Below the pieces are notes generated by a model. That model did not search any database. It saw only the letters and a list, made by a program, of their open reading frames with translations, and was not told the origin of the DNA. From Campylobacter canadensis (GTDB taxonomy: Bacteria > Campylobacterota > Campylobacteria > Campylobacterales > Campylobacteraceae): DNA of 64,000 nt. Shown piece by piece: positions 1 to 9,237 of the stretch; position 1 is the stretch's first letter, and each line of letters starts with the position of its first letter. The stretch spans positions 1,859,010-1,923,009 of the forward strand of contig NZ_CP035946.1 of the NCBI RefSeq assembly GCF_013177655.1, given 5' to 3'. The position numbers were made by a program, and so were the translations under genes.

Positions 1-2
1 TT

Positions 3-464
3 AAAGAATTTAATTTAAGCGAACAAGCTTATGCGATTTTGTTTGGAGCTAATGCTCTTGGTTTTGTTATTTTTGCAAATATAAACGCATATTTAGCAAA
101 GAAAATTCAAATACAAAAACTATTAAGCTATGCAGTAAAAATTATGTTTTTAGCAAGTATTTTAATGCTTATTGTAGCAAGTTTAAAAATATTTATTTTA
201 TTTGAAATGGCTCTTTTTGTTTCTTTAGCTATGCTTGGTTTTATCATGCCTAATACAACAGTTATTGCTATGCAAAGATTTAAAGCCTTATCAGGAAGTG
301 CTAGTGCTTTAATTGGCGCTATACAATTTGCTTTTGCTACCTTTGTATCATTTTTAGTAGGTTTTTTACAAGCAAATAGTGCAATTGCTTTAGCAAGCGT
401 AGTGATAATTTGTATGCTTTTAGCAAATATTATTTTTACTCTTGCTTTTAAAAATAATAATTAG
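3..464 (+). CDS. Bcr/CflA-type multidrug MFS transporter, 3' part only
   Basis: The reading frame is open from base 3 and runs off the left edge, so only about the last 153 residues are present; a TTG at 39 is not a believable start. The protein is almost entirely hydrophobic, with several membrane segments. The stretch Pro-Asn-Thr-Thr followed by a Ser-Gly-Ser-Ala-Ser-Ala-Leu motif and Gly-Ala-Ile-Gln resembles the conserved region of Bcr/CflA drug exporters (inner membrane, proton antiport). Family assignment rests on the C-terminal part alone. It converges on infA with a shared terminator. Confidence 0.65.
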   Translation, partial: KEFNLSEQAYAILFGANALGFVIFANINAYLAKKIQIQKLLSYAVKIMFLASILMLIVASLKIFILFEMALFVSLAMLGFIMPNTTVIAMQRFKALSGSASALIGAIQFAFATFVSFLVGFLQANSAIALASVVIICMLLANIIFTLAFKNNN

Positions 465-486
465 AGCTTATTTTACTCTAATTATT
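456..486. terminator. Bidirectional terminator between the MFS gene and infA
   Basis: A perfect 11-bp inverted repeat (AATAATTAGAG at 456-466, CTCTAATTATT at 476-486) with a 9-nt loop lies across the stop codons of two converging genes. T-rich flanks on both sides fit termination in both directions. Confidence 0.6.
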
Positions 487-700
487 TATGTCTATAAGTA
501 ATGCGACCTTTATCAAGGCTATAAGGCGTAAGTTCAACTTTAACCCTATCGCCAGGCATAATTTTAATATAGTGCATTCTCATCTTACCTGCGATATGGC
601 ATAAAACAATATGTTTATTATCAAGTTCTACCTTAAAAGTTGCATTTGGTAATGCTTCAATTACATTTCCATCTATTTCTATTACATCATCTTTTGCCAT
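482..700 (-). CDS. infA: Translation initiation factor IF-1
   Basis: This 72-residue protein has the size and S1-like OB-fold sequence typical of IF-1, which binds the 30S A site and helps IF-2 and IF-3 select the start codon. The N-terminus begins Met-Ala-Lys-Asp-Asp-Val-Ile-Glu and the C-terminal half has the conserved pattern around Gly-Lys-Met-Arg-Met-His and Gly-Asp-Arg-Val. It lies 14 bases downstream of map on the same strand, a common arrangement at the end of an spc-type operon. rpmJ, rpsM and rpsK do not follow here, so the alpha operon is elsewhere in the genome. Confidence 0.95.
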   Translation of the reverse strand: MAKDDVIEIDGNVIEALPNATFKVELDNKHIVLCHIAGKMRMHYIKIMPGDRVKVELTPYSLDKGRITYRHK

Positions 701-714
701 TTTTACTCCTTTCT

Positions 715-1470
715 TTAAATTGATAAAATTTCTGCTTTATTGTTTATAATTGCAACACAATGTTCATAATGTGCAGTATTTAAACCATCATAACACTGCG
801 TCTCCCAATCTCCACGAACATTTTTAGGACGACCATCTTTTTGACAAATCATAGGTTCAATACAAAATACCATTCCATTTTTTATTTTTGGACCTCCTTT
901 TGCATTATCTCCTGCTGATAAATAGTTTGGAATTTCAGGCTCTGCGTGTGGTTTTTTGCCAATTCCATGACCGCAAAAACCAAGCAAGGGTGTAAAACCT
1001 GCTTTTGTAATATAATCTTGTAAAATTTTACTAAGTTCTTTAAATCTCATTCCTTCTTTAATATTATCAATCGCATTTAGCAATGCTCCTTTTGCACAAG
1101 AGATTAATTCTTCATCTTTTTTACTAATTTTTCCTATGCCAAAAGTTCTTGCTGCATCACCATAATATCCATCAATAATAGTGCCAACATCACAACCTAA
1201 AATATCGCCTTCTTTTAAAATCCTATCATCAGGAATTCCGTGAATGCAAGTTTGATTTAAACTAAGACAAATTGCACCTGGAAAACCATAAAGACCTTTA
1301 AATGCACATTTTGCATTGTGGCTTAAAATAAATTCTTCAGCCATTTTATCAACCTGCTTTAAGCTCATACCTACTTTTGTGTTTTGCTCTAAAAAATCAA
1401 GCGTCTTTGCTACAAGTTCATTTGCTTTTCTTATTTTTTCAATTTGTTCTAATTTGTATATATCTATCAT
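715..1470 (-). CDS. map: Methionine aminopeptidase, type I
   Basis: A 251-residue M24-family enzyme that removes the initiator methionine from nascent proteins in the cytoplasm. Visible family features are the Asp of the Gly-Cys-Asp-Val-Gly segment, the Asp of the Tyr-Tyr-Gly-Asp-Ala-Ala-Arg-Thr segment, the metal-binding His in Gly-His-Gly-Ile-Gly, and Glu in the Cys-Ile-Glu-Pro-Met segment; together these form the dinuclear metal site. There is no N-terminal zinc-finger extension, so it is the short bacterial form. It overlaps the start-proximal neighbour by 4 bases and is followed by infA, so the genes are probably co-transcribed. Confidence 0.95.
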   Translation of the reverse strand: MIDIYKLEQIEKIRKANELVAKTLDFLEQNTKVGMSLKQVDKMAEEFILSHNAKCAFKGLYGFPGAICLSLNQTCIHGIPDDRILKEGDILGCDVGTIIDGYYGDAARTFGIGKISKKDEELISCAKGALLNAIDNIKEGMRFKELSKILQDYITKAGFTPLLGFCGHGIGKKPHAEPEIPNYLSAGDNAKGGPKIKNGMVFCIEPMICQKDGRPKNVRGDWETQCYDGLNTAHYEHCVAIINNKAEILSI

Positions 1471-1760
1471 TCGTTCTCCTTTGAAACTTTATACCCTAAA
1501 AAAACTAAAAATAAAGCCATTATAATTTGTAAAATATGCTCACTTTTATTACTTAAATTTGTTTGTAAATATATGCCGTTAAACATAAAAATAAATGCCC
1601 CCGTGTAAATTAATAATTTACTTAAAAAACCTGTTTTTGCAAACCTAGTGCAAGGGCAATAATGTGATAATCTTTCTATTTTTTCACTTTTACTTGAATT
1701 TGCTTTAAAAAACCAAGCCATTAGACCAAAGAAAGTAAGCACACTAAGAATTATTAGCAT
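1467..1760 (-). CDS. Small membrane protein of unknown function
   Basis: I do not recognise this 97-residue protein. It has a hydrophobic N-terminal segment (about residues 2-18), a short charged region with a Cys-Pro-Cys-Thr motif near residue 35, and two further hydrophobic segments (about residues 48-64 and 76-91), so it is probably an integral inner-membrane protein with three helices. It overlaps both neighbours (4 bases into map, 17 bases into the MBL hydrolase), so it is translated as part of the operon. The Cys-x-Cys could bind metal or form a disulfide, but nothing else supports that. Confidence 0.6.
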   Translation of the reverse strand: MLIILSVLTFFGLMAWFFKANSSKSEKIERLSHYCPCTRFAKTGFLSKLLIYTGAFIFMFNGIYLQTNLSNKSEHILQIIMALFLVFLGYKVSKENE

Positions 1761-2352
1761 TAATATACCTTATCCAAGAATCAAGATGAAGCTTTTCATC
1801 GCTTGTATTTGTGCTAATTCCGTGACCTGGATATAAAATAAAATTATCTTTTAAATTCTTTGCTTTATTTAAGCTATTAATCATAGCCTTTGCATCAGAG
1901 TAAGGAAAATCCCATCTACCAATGCTTTTATAAAATAAAAAATCTCCACTAAAATAGCAATTTTCAAACTCAATTATACTACAACCTGGAGTATGCCCTG
2001 CAAAATGATGAAAAGTAAATTCAAGCTCGTCAAATATTAATTTTTCTTTATCTTGTACGGCTTTTGCATATTTTGAATGCTTTTTAAAACCTTTAGAAAA
2101 ATTATCATCAAGCATAAAAATATCATCGCTAGGGCAATAAATTTCACAATTGAAATATTCTTTTACATCTAAATTATCCCACACATGGTCATAATGCCCA
2201 TGAGTGTTTAAAATGGCTGCAAGTTTTGTGCAATGTTGTTTAATAAAATCTAAAGCTTTATAACCTGGGTCAATTACAACATCTACATTTTTACCTTTAA
2301 CAATATAACAATTTGTCTCATAAACTCCACACGCTTGTTTAATTATGTTCAT
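1744..2352 (-). CDS. MBL-fold metallo-hydrolase (glyoxalase II-like)
   Basis: A 202-residue single-domain metallo-beta-lactamase-fold hydrolase. The signature His-Gly-His-Tyr-Asp-His is at about residues 51-56, a second metal His lies in Gly-His-Thr-Pro-Gly near residue 119, an Asp follows in Ser-Gly-Asp-Phe, and a last His is in Pro-Gly-His-Gly. The order matches hydroxyacylglutathione hydrolase-like enzymes, but it lacks the C-terminal substrate-binding domain of true glyoxalase II. Substrate is not predictable. It overlaps murI by 14 bases. Confidence 0.85.
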   Translation of the reverse strand: MNIIKQACGVYETNCYIVKGKNVDVVIDPGYKALDFIKQHCTKLAAILNTHGHYDHVWDNLDVKEYFNCEIYCPSDDIFMLDDNFSKGFKKHSKYAKAVQDKEKLIFDELEFTFHHFAGHTPGCSIIEFENCYFSGDFLFYKSIGRWDFPYSDAKAMINSLNKAKNLKDNFILYPGHGISTNTSDEKLHLDSWIRYINANNS

Positions 2353-3037
2353 TTTGCATCCTTAAAAATTGTTCTTTTATGCTATTTGCACTACTTAAAA
2401 AATCTATTTTAAGCTCTTTTGCTGAATTTATTTTTTCTTTTAAGTCTTTTACTAATAATTTTGCTGGGTCAATTAAATTAGCCTGTGGAAAATATTTTGC
2501 AAATTCTTTATGTAAAAAAGGATAATGCGTGCAAGCAAAAAGTATGTTTTCATAATCTTTTTTTACAAAATATTTTGGCATAAGCTCGTATGCTTTTTGC
2601 TTATTTGCTTCTTCTACTAAAGAAGCAAATTCAACTGGCGCTATAATATTAGCATTTATATTCGCATCAAAACAAGCCTTTTGATAAAGACCTGAATTTA
2701 AAGTTGCTTGAGTGCAAAGAATTAAGCTTGAATTGTTTAATTTTTTTATTGCCTTTATCGTATAATCACTTATAAAAATCAATGGAATTTTGCTTTTTAA
2801 TTCATCTTTTATAGTACAAGCAGTATTACAAGCTATTATTATAAAATCAAATTCTTTTTTGTTTAAAAAATCTAAAGAATCTTGACAAATCTTAATAAGT
2901 TCTGTTTTGTTTTTATTTCCAAAGGGCATATTTTTATTATCTGCATAGTAAAAAATTTCATTTTTTAAATTATTTTTTATTATTTCAAATAAAACACTAA
3001 AACCACCTATTCCGCTGTCAAAAATAGCAAAACTCAT
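2339..3037 (-). CDS. murI: Glutamate racemase
   Basis: MurI interconverts L- and D-glutamate in the cytoplasm, supplying D-Glu for peptidoglycan. The N-terminal Phe-Asp-Ser-Gly-Ile-Gly-Gly motif is present, the first catalytic cysteine is Cys70 in Ala-Cys-Asn-Thr-Ala, and the second is in Ala-Cys-Thr-His-Tyr-Pro near residue 169. At 232 residues it is somewhat shorter than the usual 250-270. It overlaps the NlpC/P60 lipoprotein gene by 4 bases, pairing two cell-wall functions in one transcript. Confidence 0.92.
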   Translation of the reverse strand: MSFAIFDSGIGGFSVLFEIIKNNLKNEIFYYADNKNMPFGNKNKTELIKICQDSLDFLNKKEFDFIIIACNTACTIKDELKSKIPLIFISDYTIKAIKKLNNSSLILCTQATLNSGLYQKACFDANINANIIAPVEFASLVEEANKQKAYELMPKYFVKKDYENILFACTHYPFLHKEFAKYFPQANLIDPAKLLVKDLKEKINSAKELKIDFLSSANSIKEQFLRMQNEHN

Positions 3038-3564
3038 AAATACCTTCTTGCAAATAAATATCTTTTAGCCCAGTAAGGAGTGTATAAATTTTGCACTCTT
3101 GCCCCACCGTGAGTTGATAAATGTATAAATCTATGATTATTTAAATAAATACCTACATGCAAACCATTTGGACCTGTGCTTTTAAAGAAAACTAAATCTC
3201 CAGTTTTTAAATTTACTTGCTTTACAAATTTTCCACCTTTTTTTTGAAAAGTGGTTGTTCTTGCTAAATTAATATTAAAGGCTTCTTTAAAAACACTTTG
3301 AGTAAAAGCTGAGCAATCAGTACCCTTTATATGACTTACTCCGCCCAATCTGTAAGGTGTATATTTATATTTTTTTGCTGCTTTTAAAATTTTTTCTTGC
3401 AATATATATTTATCATCTAAATAATTATCTTTTCTGTAATCAATGAATTCTTTATTTAAAATAGGATATTCTGCCTTTGGCGTATTATTTTCATAGCTAC
3501 AAGCCACAAATAATAAAACCAAAGGCAAAAAAAATTGCCAACGCAAATTATAGCCCCACTGCAC
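3034..3564 (-). CDS. NlpC/P60-family lipoprotein, probable murein endopeptidase
   Basis: A 176-residue protein with a lipobox ending at Cys22 (Leu-Phe-Val-Ala-Cys), so it is probably lipid-anchored facing the periplasm. The NlpC/P60 catalytic triad is visible: Cys84 in Thr-Asp-Cys-Ser-Ala-Phe, His136 in Leu-His-Val-Gly-Ile-Tyr, and a third polar residue, His148, in Phe-Ile-His-Leu-Ser. Such enzymes cut peptide stems in peptidoglycan. The assumed start overlaps the end of secY by 17 bases; a start a few codons further in is possible but would shorten the signal peptide. Confidence 0.85.
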   Translation of the reverse strand: MQWGYNLRWQFFLPLVLLFVACSYENNTPKAEYPILNKEFIDYRKDNYLDDKYILQEKILKAAKKYKYTPYRLGGVSHIKGTDCSAFTQSVFKEAFNINLARTTTFQKKGGKFVKQVNLKTGDLVFFKSTGPNGLHVGIYLNNHRFIHLSTHGGARVQNLYTPYWAKRYLFARRYL

Positions 3565-4810
3565 TTAAAGTTTTATATTTACTCATATACATTTGAGCTT
3601 CAATTTTTCTCATTGTATCAAGTGCTACTTGAACAACAATTAAAACCGATGTTCCACCAAAATAAAATGGAACTCCCATAAAATGTGCTAACAACCAAGG
3701 TAAAGTAGCTATTATTGCTAAATAAATTGAGCCGCTTAAGGTTAATCTTGAAGCGATTTCATTTAAATAATTTGCTGTTCCTTCTCCTGGACGAATTCCA
3801 GGTATAAAACCACCTTGCTTTTTAAGATTTTCTGAAATATCTTTTGCATTAAACACTATTGAAGAGTAAAAATAAGCAAAAAAGATAACAAAAATAAAAG
3901 TAAAAATGTGAAATACAAAACCATTAGGATTTAAAAAATCACTAATTTTCATAATCACAGGATTTGTACTTGCTTGCAAAATAGTAGCCGGAAAAGTTAA
4001 AATAGCAGATGCAAAAATAGGAGGAATTACACCACTAAGATTTAATTTAATAGGAATATAATTCATAATTCTTTTATTTTGATTTTGCATTAAAACCTTA
4101 CGACTATAAGAAACAGGAATTCTTCTTTCTCCTAATTCAACATAAATAATCGCAGCAACAGCTAAAATAATAACAAGAGCAATACCAATAACTACTAAGA
4201 AATTTAATTCTCCTGTATTTACTAGATTAATAGTACTAGAAATAGCATGTGGAATTCCTGATACTATACCTGCAAAAATAATTAATGATATACCGTTACC
4301 AACACCTCTTTGAGTAATTTGCTCTCCAAGCCACATAAGTAGCATTGTTCCTGCTAACATACTAATTGTACTAAGCATTAAAAAGGTTGAAAAATCTATC
4401 ATTATTGCTGCTTCACCAGTGCGAGAATGTAAGCTTTGTAGTCCTATTGAAACTCCTATGCTTTGAACAATAGTTATTACAATAGTAGCAATACGAATGA
4501 TTTGCATATACTTAACCATTCCATCACGCTCTTTTTTCATTCTGCCTATATTAGGAAATGTAGCTGCTAATAACTCCATAATAATTGATGAAGTAATATA
4601 AGGCATAATTCCAAGTGAAATTATAGATAATCTCTCCGCTGCCTTACCACTAAACATATTAAACATTCCTAAAGCATTATTAGTGTTAGATGAAAAAAAT
4701 TCTTTAATAACATCTATATTTACTCCAGGAACTGGCACATAGGCTAGTATCCTGTAAGCAAATAATAAAGCCAAAGTTATAAAAATTTTATTGGCTAGTG
4801 TTTTATTCAT
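3548..4810 (-). CDS. secY: SecY, preprotein translocase channel subunit
   Basis: The 420-residue protein is the central pore of the SecYEG translocon in the inner membrane. It has the expected ten hydrophobic segments, the N-terminal Pro-Val-Pro-Gly-Val region, and the family motif around Gln-Arg-Gly-Val-Gly-Asn-Gly-Ile-Ser. It follows rplO with a 1-base overlap of stop and start, the standard end of the spc operon. It matters locally because the six leader-cargo proteins and the C39 peptidase of the island carry Sec signals. Confidence 0.98.
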   Translation of the reverse strand: MNKTLANKIFITLALLFAYRILAYVPVPGVNIDVIKEFFSSNTNNALGMFNMFSGKAAERLSIISLGIMPYITSSIIMELLAATFPNIGRMKKERDGMVKYMQIIRIATIVITIVQSIGVSIGLQSLHSRTGEAAIMIDFSTFLMLSTISMLAGTMLLMWLGEQITQRGVGNGISLIIFAGIVSGIPHAISSTINLVNTGELNFLVVIGIALVIILAVAAIIYVELGERRIPVSYSRKVLMQNQNKRIMNYIPIKLNLSGVIPPIFASAILTFPATILQASTNPVIMKISDFLNPNGFVFHIFTFIFVIFFAYFYSSIVFNAKDISENLKKQGGFIPGIRPGEGTANYLNEIASRLTLSGSIYLAIIATLPWLLAHFMGVPFYFGGTSVLIVVQVALDTMRKIEAQMYMSKYKTLSAVGL

Positions 4811-5211
4811 TACTTACTTCCGCTTGTAATGATATTTTCATCTTTAATTTTTGCTTTAAGCTCGCTTGCACCTTTGCCAATTAGCTTAATTTTTTTAATG
4901 CTTGAAGCAAATTTATGCACGCTTTGAATGCTTTCAAATGTAATTTCTTTTAATTCTTTAATGCTTGGATTTTTTTCTACATTGATTGCATAAGCTTTTT
5001 CAAATTTAGATGTAAATCCAACCTTTGGTAATCTTCTTTGAAGTGGTTGTTGTCCGCCTTCAAAACCTCTTTTTTCATTATAACCTTTTCTTGCTGTTTG
5101 ACCTTTGCCACCTTTAGTAGCTGTTTTGCCCCAGCCAGAACCTTGACCACGTCCAATTCTCTTAGTTTTATGAGTTGAACCTGCTGCTTTTTGTAAATTT
5201 TCAAGTCCCAT
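4810..5211 (-). CDS. rplO: 50S ribosomal protein L15
   Basis: The 133-residue basic protein has the Gly/Lys/Arg-rich N-terminal extension typical of L15 (Arg-Ile-Gly-Arg-Gly-Gln-Gly-Ser-Gly, then Gln-Thr-Ala-Arg-Lys-Gly) that threads into 23S rRNA. It sits between rpsE (4-base gap) and secY in the conserved spc order. rpmD (L30), which stands between rpsE and rplO in many bacteria, is absent here. Confidence 0.97.
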   Translation of the reverse strand: MGLENLQKAAGSTHKTKRIGRGQGSGWGKTATKGGKGQTARKGYNEKRGFEGGQQPLQRRLPKVGFTSKFEKAYAINVEKNPSIKELKEITFESIQSVHKFASSIKKIKLIGKGASELKAKIKDENIITSGSK

Positions 5212-5215
5212 ATTA

Positions 5216-5659
5216 TTATCCTTTTAACATACTTAAAGCTTTTAAAGTAGCGCGAACAACATTGCCCGGATTACTTGAACCTAATGACTTAGTTAAAATA
5301 TCTTTAATACCCGCAAGCTCTATAATAGGACGGCTTGAACCACCAGCAATAACCCCAGTACCTTTACTAGCAGGTTTTAATAAAATACGAGAAGCATTGT
5401 ATTTTACTTCAACATCATGTGGAATTGTTTGACCACGAAGTTTAACACTAATGATATTTTTAAACGCATCATCAACTGCTTTTTTAATAGCATCAGGAAC
5501 TTCTTTTGCTTTACCATATCCAACACCTACAAGCCCGTTTTTATTACCAACAATAACAAGTGCTGTAAATCTAAAGCGGCGACCACCCTTTACAACCTTA
5601 GTTACTCTGCCGATATCAACAATTACTTCTTCGAATTCTTCTCTATTATATTTTTCCAT
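5216..5659 (-). CDS. rpsE: 30S ribosomal protein S5
   Basis: The 147-residue S5 protein contributes to decoding accuracy near the mRNA entry site. The N-terminal double-stranded-RNA-binding domain (Glu-Val-Ile-Val-Asp-Ile-Gly-Arg-Val, then Gly-Arg-Arg-Phe-Arg-Phe) and the C-terminal Pro-Ala-Ser-Lys-Gly-Thr-Gly-Val segment are intact. It has a short N-terminal tail compared with E. coli. It lies between rplR and rplO on one transcript. Confidence 0.97.
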   Translation of the reverse strand: MEKYNREEFEEVIVDIGRVTKVVKGGRRFRFTALVIVGNKNGLVGVGYGKAKEVPDAIKKAVDDAFKNIISVKLRGQTIPHDVEVKYNASRILLKPASKGTGVIAGGSSRPIIELAGIKDILTKSLGSSNPGNVVRATLKALSMLKG

Positions 5660-5668
5660 AATTTATCC

Positions 5669-6025
5669 TTATAATTTGATACCGTTATCTCTTAAAGCTT
5701 GTGCAAAAGCTGCAATAACACCATGATATAAATAACCATTTCTATCAAACACAACTTCTTCAATTTTTAGCTTTTTAAGCGAATTAGCAAATTCAGCTGC
5801 CATTTTTTTAGCACCTTCAATATTTGCTTTTACACCTATTTTTTTACCATTAACAGAAGCTAAAGTATGTGCTTTAACATCATCAATCGCTTGAACATAT
5901 AAAGTTCTATTTGATTTATAAATAGAAACTCTTGGTAAAACTGAGCTTCCGCTAATTTTTGCACGAATTCTCTTTTTTCTCTTAATTCTAAGAGATAATT
6001 TTCTTTTTAAGATATTTGCTCTCAT
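5669..6025 (-). CDS. rplR: 50S ribosomal protein L18
   Basis: The 118-residue L18 protein binds 5S rRNA with L5. The highly basic N-terminus (about residues 6-24), the Arg-Val-Ser-Ile-Tyr-Lys-Ser motif and the C-terminal Tyr-His-Gly-Val-Ile-Ala-Ala-Phe-Ala region are typical. Position between rplF and rpsE is canonical. Confidence 0.97.
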   Translation of the reverse strand: MRANILKRKLSLRIKRKKRIRAKISGSSVLPRVSIYKSNRTLYVQAIDDVKAHTLASVNGKKIGVKANIEGAKKMAAEFANSLKKLKIEEVVFDRNGYLYHGVIAAFAQALRDNGIKL

Positions 6026-6035
6026 TTTTTATCCC

Positions 6036-6572
6036 TTACTTCTTAGATGTTTTACCAGCTTTGCGGATTATGCGCTCTTCTTGGTACTTAATACCCTTAC
6101 CTTTATATGGCTCAGGTGGTCTAAACTCACGGATTATAGCCGCAACTTGTCCTACAACTTGCTTATCATCACCACTAATAATAATAGTGTTTTTTTCAAC
6201 TGCAATTGTTATTCCTTCAGGTGCATCATAAATAACAGGATGAGAATAACCTAATGCTAATTCTAAAGTTTTACCCTTCATAGCTGCTTTGTATCCAACA
6301 CCGTTAATTTCTAAAACTTTTTTAAAGCCCACTGATAAACCAATAACAATATTATTTGCTAATGCTCTATAAGTGCCCCAAAAAGCTCTTTGACTTCTAT
6401 CATCACCTTTTGGAGTAAAGATAATTTGATTATCTTTTACTTCAACATTTACATTGCCTTTAAAATCAAGGTCTTTTTTAACACTACCTTTTGATATTGT
6501 TAAAACATTTCCACTTACACTAGCGCTAAGTCCGCTTGGTAGTGCGATTGGTTGTTTTCCTATTCTTGACAT
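6036..6572 (-). CDS. rplF: 50S ribosomal protein L6
   Basis: The 178-residue L6 protein has two repeated alpha/beta domains and sits near the sarcin-ricin loop at the factor-binding site. The N-terminal Ser-Arg-Ile-Gly-Lys-Gln-Pro-Ile and the C-terminal [11 protein letters not shown] signature are present. It lies between rpsH and rplR. Confidence 0.97.
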   Translation of the reverse strand: MSRIGKQPIALPSGLSASVSGNVLTISKGSVKKDLDFKGNVNVEVKDNQIIFTPKGDDRSQRAFWGTYRALANNIVIGLSVGFKKVLEINGVGYKAAMKGKTLELALGYSHPVIYDAPEGITIAVEKNTIIISGDDKQVVGQVAAIIREFRPPEPYKGKGIKYQEERIIRKAGKTSKK

Positions 6573-6629
6573 ATTTTTTTCCTTTTTATTTGTCTATGGA
6601 ATAATTTCCAAATGCCATAAAAAGCACTA

Positions 6630-7025
6630 TTACCAAATAGTACAAAGCACTTCGCCACCTATACCTTCTTTATAGGCAACATCGTTACTTAAAACGCCTT
6701 TACTAGTGCTTACTACAATTGTACCATAACCATTTTTGAAGCGTTTAATATCTTCTTTACCACGATAAATTCTTCTACCTGGCTTGCTTACTCTTTTGAT
6801 TTCATTAATAACGCTTCTACCTTTTTCATCATATTTTAAAACAACATTGATGAATTTCTTTTTATTATCTTCAATAACATTATAATCTTCAATATAACCC
6901 TTAGTTTTAAAAATTTCAACTAAAGACTCAATTACTCTTGAATGTAGTAATTGAGTATTGTCTAATCTTCTTAAAGCAGCATTTCTAATGCGTGTTATTG
7001 AATCTGAAATTAAATCATTTATCAT
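6630..7025 (-). CDS. rpsH: 30S ribosomal protein S8
   Basis: The 131-residue S8 protein binds the central domain of 16S rRNA and in enterobacteria also represses the spc operon. The N-terminal [12 protein letters not shown] motif and C-terminal Ser-Thr-Ser-Lys-Gly-Val and Gly-Gly-Glu-Val-Leu-Cys motifs identify it. The 57-base spacer before rplF is longer than most gaps in this operon. Confidence 0.97.
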   Translation of the reverse strand: MINDLISDSITRIRNAALRRLDNTQLLHSRVIESLVEIFKTKGYIEDYNVIEDNKKKFINVVLKYDEKGRSVINEIKRVSKPGRRIYRGKEDIKRFKNGYGTIVVSTSKGVLSNDVAYKEGIGGEVLCTIW

Positions 7026-7037
7026 ACTTTTCTCCTC

Positions 7038-7223
7038 TTACCAGCTTGCTTTTTTAAGACCTGGGATTAAACCCTCATTAGCCATTTTTCTAAGACAAAC
7101 ACGGCAAATACCAAAATCTCTATATACAGAGTGCGGACGACCACAAATTTGGCATCTTGTATAAGCTCTTACTTTAAATTTAGCTGGACGAGCAGCTTTT
7201 GCTATCATTGATTTTTTAGCCAT
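7038..7223 (-). CDS. rpsN: 30S ribosomal protein S14, zinc-binding (C+) form
   Basis: The start is taken at 7223, giving 61 residues from Met-Ala-Lys-Lys-Ser; an upstream in-frame start at 7253 would overlap rplE and add a non-family tail. Two Cys-x-x-Cys pairs (Cys24/Cys27 and Cys40/Cys43) make this the short zinc-ribbon form of S14, as in other Campylobacterota. It assembles late into the head of the 30S subunit. Confidence 0.96.
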   Translation of the reverse strand: MAKKSMIAKAARPAKFKVRAYTRCQICGRPHSVYRDFGICRVCLRKMANEGLIPGLKKASW

Positions 7224-7224
7224 C

Positions 7225-7770
7225 TTACTTTCCTTTTGTGAAAGGCACACCAAATAATTCTAATAATTTGAGTGCTTGTTTATCATTTTGTGCTGTTGTA
7301 ACAATACTAATATTCATACCATGTGTTCTTAAAATATTATCATAAACAACTTCTGGGAACATTAACTGTTCATCTAAACCAAAATTATAATTTCCACGAC
7401 CATCAAAACCATCACGGCTTAAACCTCTAAAGTCTTTAACTCTTGGTAAAGCTATTGAAACTAACTTATCTAAAAACGCATACATATTTGTTTTTCTTAA
7501 AGTTACCATTACACCAACTGGGAAACCATCACGAACCTTAAAGCCCGCAACTGATTTTTTTGCTTTTGTAACTACAGCTTTTTGTCCTGAAATAAGACTT
7601 ATTGTATCAACAACGCTTTGTAAAACTTTTTGGTCTTTTGTAAAATCTGCATTTAAACCAACGCTAATAACTACCTTTTCAATAGCTGGAATTAACATTG
7701 GATTTTTAATATCAAATTCTTTTGCTAATTCAGCTTTAATGCTATTTGCATATTTTTCTTTTAGTCTCAT
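7225..7770 (-). CDS. rplE: 50S ribosomal protein L5
   Basis: L5 binds 5S rRNA and contacts the P-site tRNA. The start at 7770 (Met-Arg-Leu-Lys-Glu-Lys-Tyr, 181 residues) follows the rplX stop directly and matches family length; an extra upstream start at 7794 would run into rplX. The motifs Pro-Arg-Val-Lys-Asp-Phe-Arg-Gly and Asn-Tyr-Asn-Phe-Gly-Leu-Asp-Glu-Gln are diagnostic. Confidence 0.97.
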   Translation of the reverse strand: MRLKEKYANSIKAELAKEFDIKNPMLIPAIEKVVISVGLNADFTKDQKVLQSVVDTISLISGQKAVVTKAKKSVAGFKVRDGFPVGVMVTLRKTNMYAFLDKLVSIALPRVKDFRGLSRDGFDGRGNYNFGLDEQLMFPEVVYDNILRTHGMNISIVTTAQNDKQALKLLELFGVPFTKGK

Positions 7771-7771
7771 C

Positions 7772-8005
7772 TTAGCCTTCCACCTTTGCAACATTTGAAA
7801 TATCCATTGGCATTTCTTTATTTATAAAGCCGCCATTTTGGTGTTTTTCACTTGGTTTAACAGCTTTTTTTGCTATTTTACAACCTTCAACAATAACTTG
7901 ATGTTTTTTAGGTAAAACTGCCTTTACAACACCTGTCTTACCCTTATCATCACCAGCAATTACTTTTACATTATCACCTTTTTTAATTTTGAACTTAATT
8001 GCCAT
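7772..8005 (-). CDS. rplX: 50S ribosomal protein L24
   Basis: The 77-residue L24 protein is an early assembly initiator for the 50S subunit. It has the KOW motif ([11 protein letters not shown] near residue 8) and is about a quarter shorter than the E. coli protein, which is usual in this phylum. Its start overlaps the rplN stop by one base. Confidence 0.96.
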   Translation of the reverse strand: MAIKFKIKKGDNVKVIAGDDKGKTGVVKAVLPKKHQVIVEGCKIAKKAVKPSEKHQNGGFINKEMPMDISNVAKVEG

Positions 8006-8373
8006 TATAAAACCTCCGGTGCAAGTGAAACAATTTTCATAAAGCCACCATATCTTACTTCTCTACCAACAGGTCCAAAAATACGAGTACCAATAGGTTC
8101 TCTTTTGTTGTCAAGAATTACAGCAGCATTTTCATCAAAACGAATTAATGAACCATTTTCTCTTTGAACTTCTTTAGTTGTTCTTACAATTACTGCTTTT
8201 ACAACTTGACCTTTTTTAACTTTTCCATTTGGTAAAGCTTTTTTAACAGATGCAACAATAACATCACCTACAGTAGCATATCTTCTTTTACTACCACCTA
8301 AAACTTTAATACACATTAATTCTTTTGCGCCGCTATTATCAGCAACTACAAGCCTTGTAAAACTTTGTATCAT
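8005..8373 (-). CDS. rplN: 50S ribosomal protein L14
   Basis: The 122-residue L14 protein sits at the subunit interface (bridge B8). It begins with the family sequence Met-Ile-Gln-Ser-Phe-Thr-Arg-Leu, has the Asp-Asn-Ser-Gly-Ala signature, and ends in Ser-Leu-Ala-Pro-Glu-Val-Leu. Start and stop overlap by one base with rpsQ and rplX. Confidence 0.98.
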   Translation of the reverse strand: MIQSFTRLVVADNSGAKELMCIKVLGGSKRRYATVGDVIVASVKKALPNGKVKKGQVVKAVIVRTTKEVQRENGSLIRFDENAAVILDNKREPIGTRIFGPVGREVRYGGFMKIVSLAPEVL

Positions 8374-8624
8374 TACTCAACTCCTGCTGCTACTATTGTT
8401 TTTAAACGAAAAGATTTGCGTTTTGAAATAGGTCTGCACTCAATTGCAATAATTGTATCGCCTACTTTTGCACTATTCTTTTCATCATGCACTAAATACT
8501 TTTTAAAGCGTTTTACTATTTTTCTATATCTTGGATGAACAACTTTGCGTTCAACTAAAACGCTAATAGTTTTATCCCCAGTTTTAGTAACGATTACGCC
8601 TTGAATTTCTCTTTTAAATGTCAT
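8373..8624 (-). CDS. rpsQ: 30S ribosomal protein S17
   Basis: The 83-residue S17 is a primary binder of the 16S 5' domain with an OB fold. Recognisable segments are [12 protein letters not shown] near the start and [11 protein letters not shown]. It lies between rpmC and rplN. Confidence 0.97.
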   Translation of the reverse strand: MTFKREIQGVIVTKTGDKTISVLVERKVVHPRYRKIVKRFKKYLVHDEKNSAKVGDTIIAIECRPISKRKSFRLKTIVAAGVE

Positions 8625-8637
8625 CTTCTAGCTCCTA

Positions 8638-8823
8638 TTATTTCATAGCTGAAATTGCAGTATTAATTTTTGCAATATCTTTTCTTACTACGCGAAGCTC
8701 ATTTGTATTTGTAAGCTGCATCGTTTTAAGCTTTTGTTTAAGAGTAAATAAAAGCAACTTTTTTTCTTTTAACATAGTGTTTAATTCTTCTACACTTTTA
8801 TCTTTTAGCTCAGTATATTTCAT
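8638..8823 (-). CDS. rpmC: 50S ribosomal protein L29
   Basis: The ATG at 8823 (Met-Lys-Tyr-Thr-Glu-Leu, 61 residues) is preferred over a GTG six bases upstream because family members start this way and an AGAGAG Shine-Dalgarno-like stretch lies at fitting distance. L29 is a two-helix protein near the exit tunnel. The first codons overlap the end of rplP by 14 bases. Confidence 0.95.
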   Translation of the reverse strand: MKYTELKDKSVEELNTMLKEKKLLLFTLKQKLKTMQLTNTNELRVVRKDIAKINTAISAMK

Positions 8824-9235
8824 TTTCACTCTCTCTTGTTACAAACTTAGTTTTAAACGGCAATTTACTCATAGCAAGTGCTAGAGCTGATCTAGCCATC
8901 TCTTCGCTAACGCCTGTCATTTCAAAAAGAATTCTACCTGGCTGAATATTCATTACCCATTCTTCAACACTACCCTTACCTTTACCCATTCTTGTTTCAA
9001 GTGGTTTTTTAGTAAGTGGTTTATCTGGGAATACTCTAATCCAAGTTTTTCCTTGTCTTTTAACAAAACGAGTTAATGCAACCCTTGCCGCTTCAATTTG
9101 GCGAGAATTTACGCGTCCTGCTTCAGTAGCTTTTAATGCATAATCACCTAAAGCTAACTTTGTTCCACGGCAAGCGTAACCCCAGTTGCGGCCCTTCATC
9201 ATTTTTCTATATTTTGTTCTTTTTGGCATCAACAT
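8810..9235 (-). CDS. rplP: 50S ribosomal protein L16
   Basis: The 141-residue L16 helps organise the A site of the 50S subunit. It starts Met-Leu-Met-Pro-Lys-Arg-Thr-Lys-Tyr and contains Thr-Arg-Met-Gly-Lys-Gly-Lys-Gly followed by a Glu-Trp segment, both diagnostic. A start two codons later is equally possible from sequence alone. Confidence 0.97.
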   Translation of the reverse strand: MLMPKRTKYRKMMKGRNWGYACRGTKLALGDYALKATEAGRVNSRQIEAARVALTRFVKRQGKTWIRVFPDKPLTKKPLETRMGKGKGSVEEWVMNIQPGRILFEMTGVSEEMARSALALAMSKLPFKTKFVTRESENEIY

Positions 9236-9237
9236 AA

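Noticed and set aside
7224..7253. Longer start for rpsN
   Set aside because: Would add ten non-family residues and overlap rplE; the ATG at 7223 gives the standard 61-residue S14.
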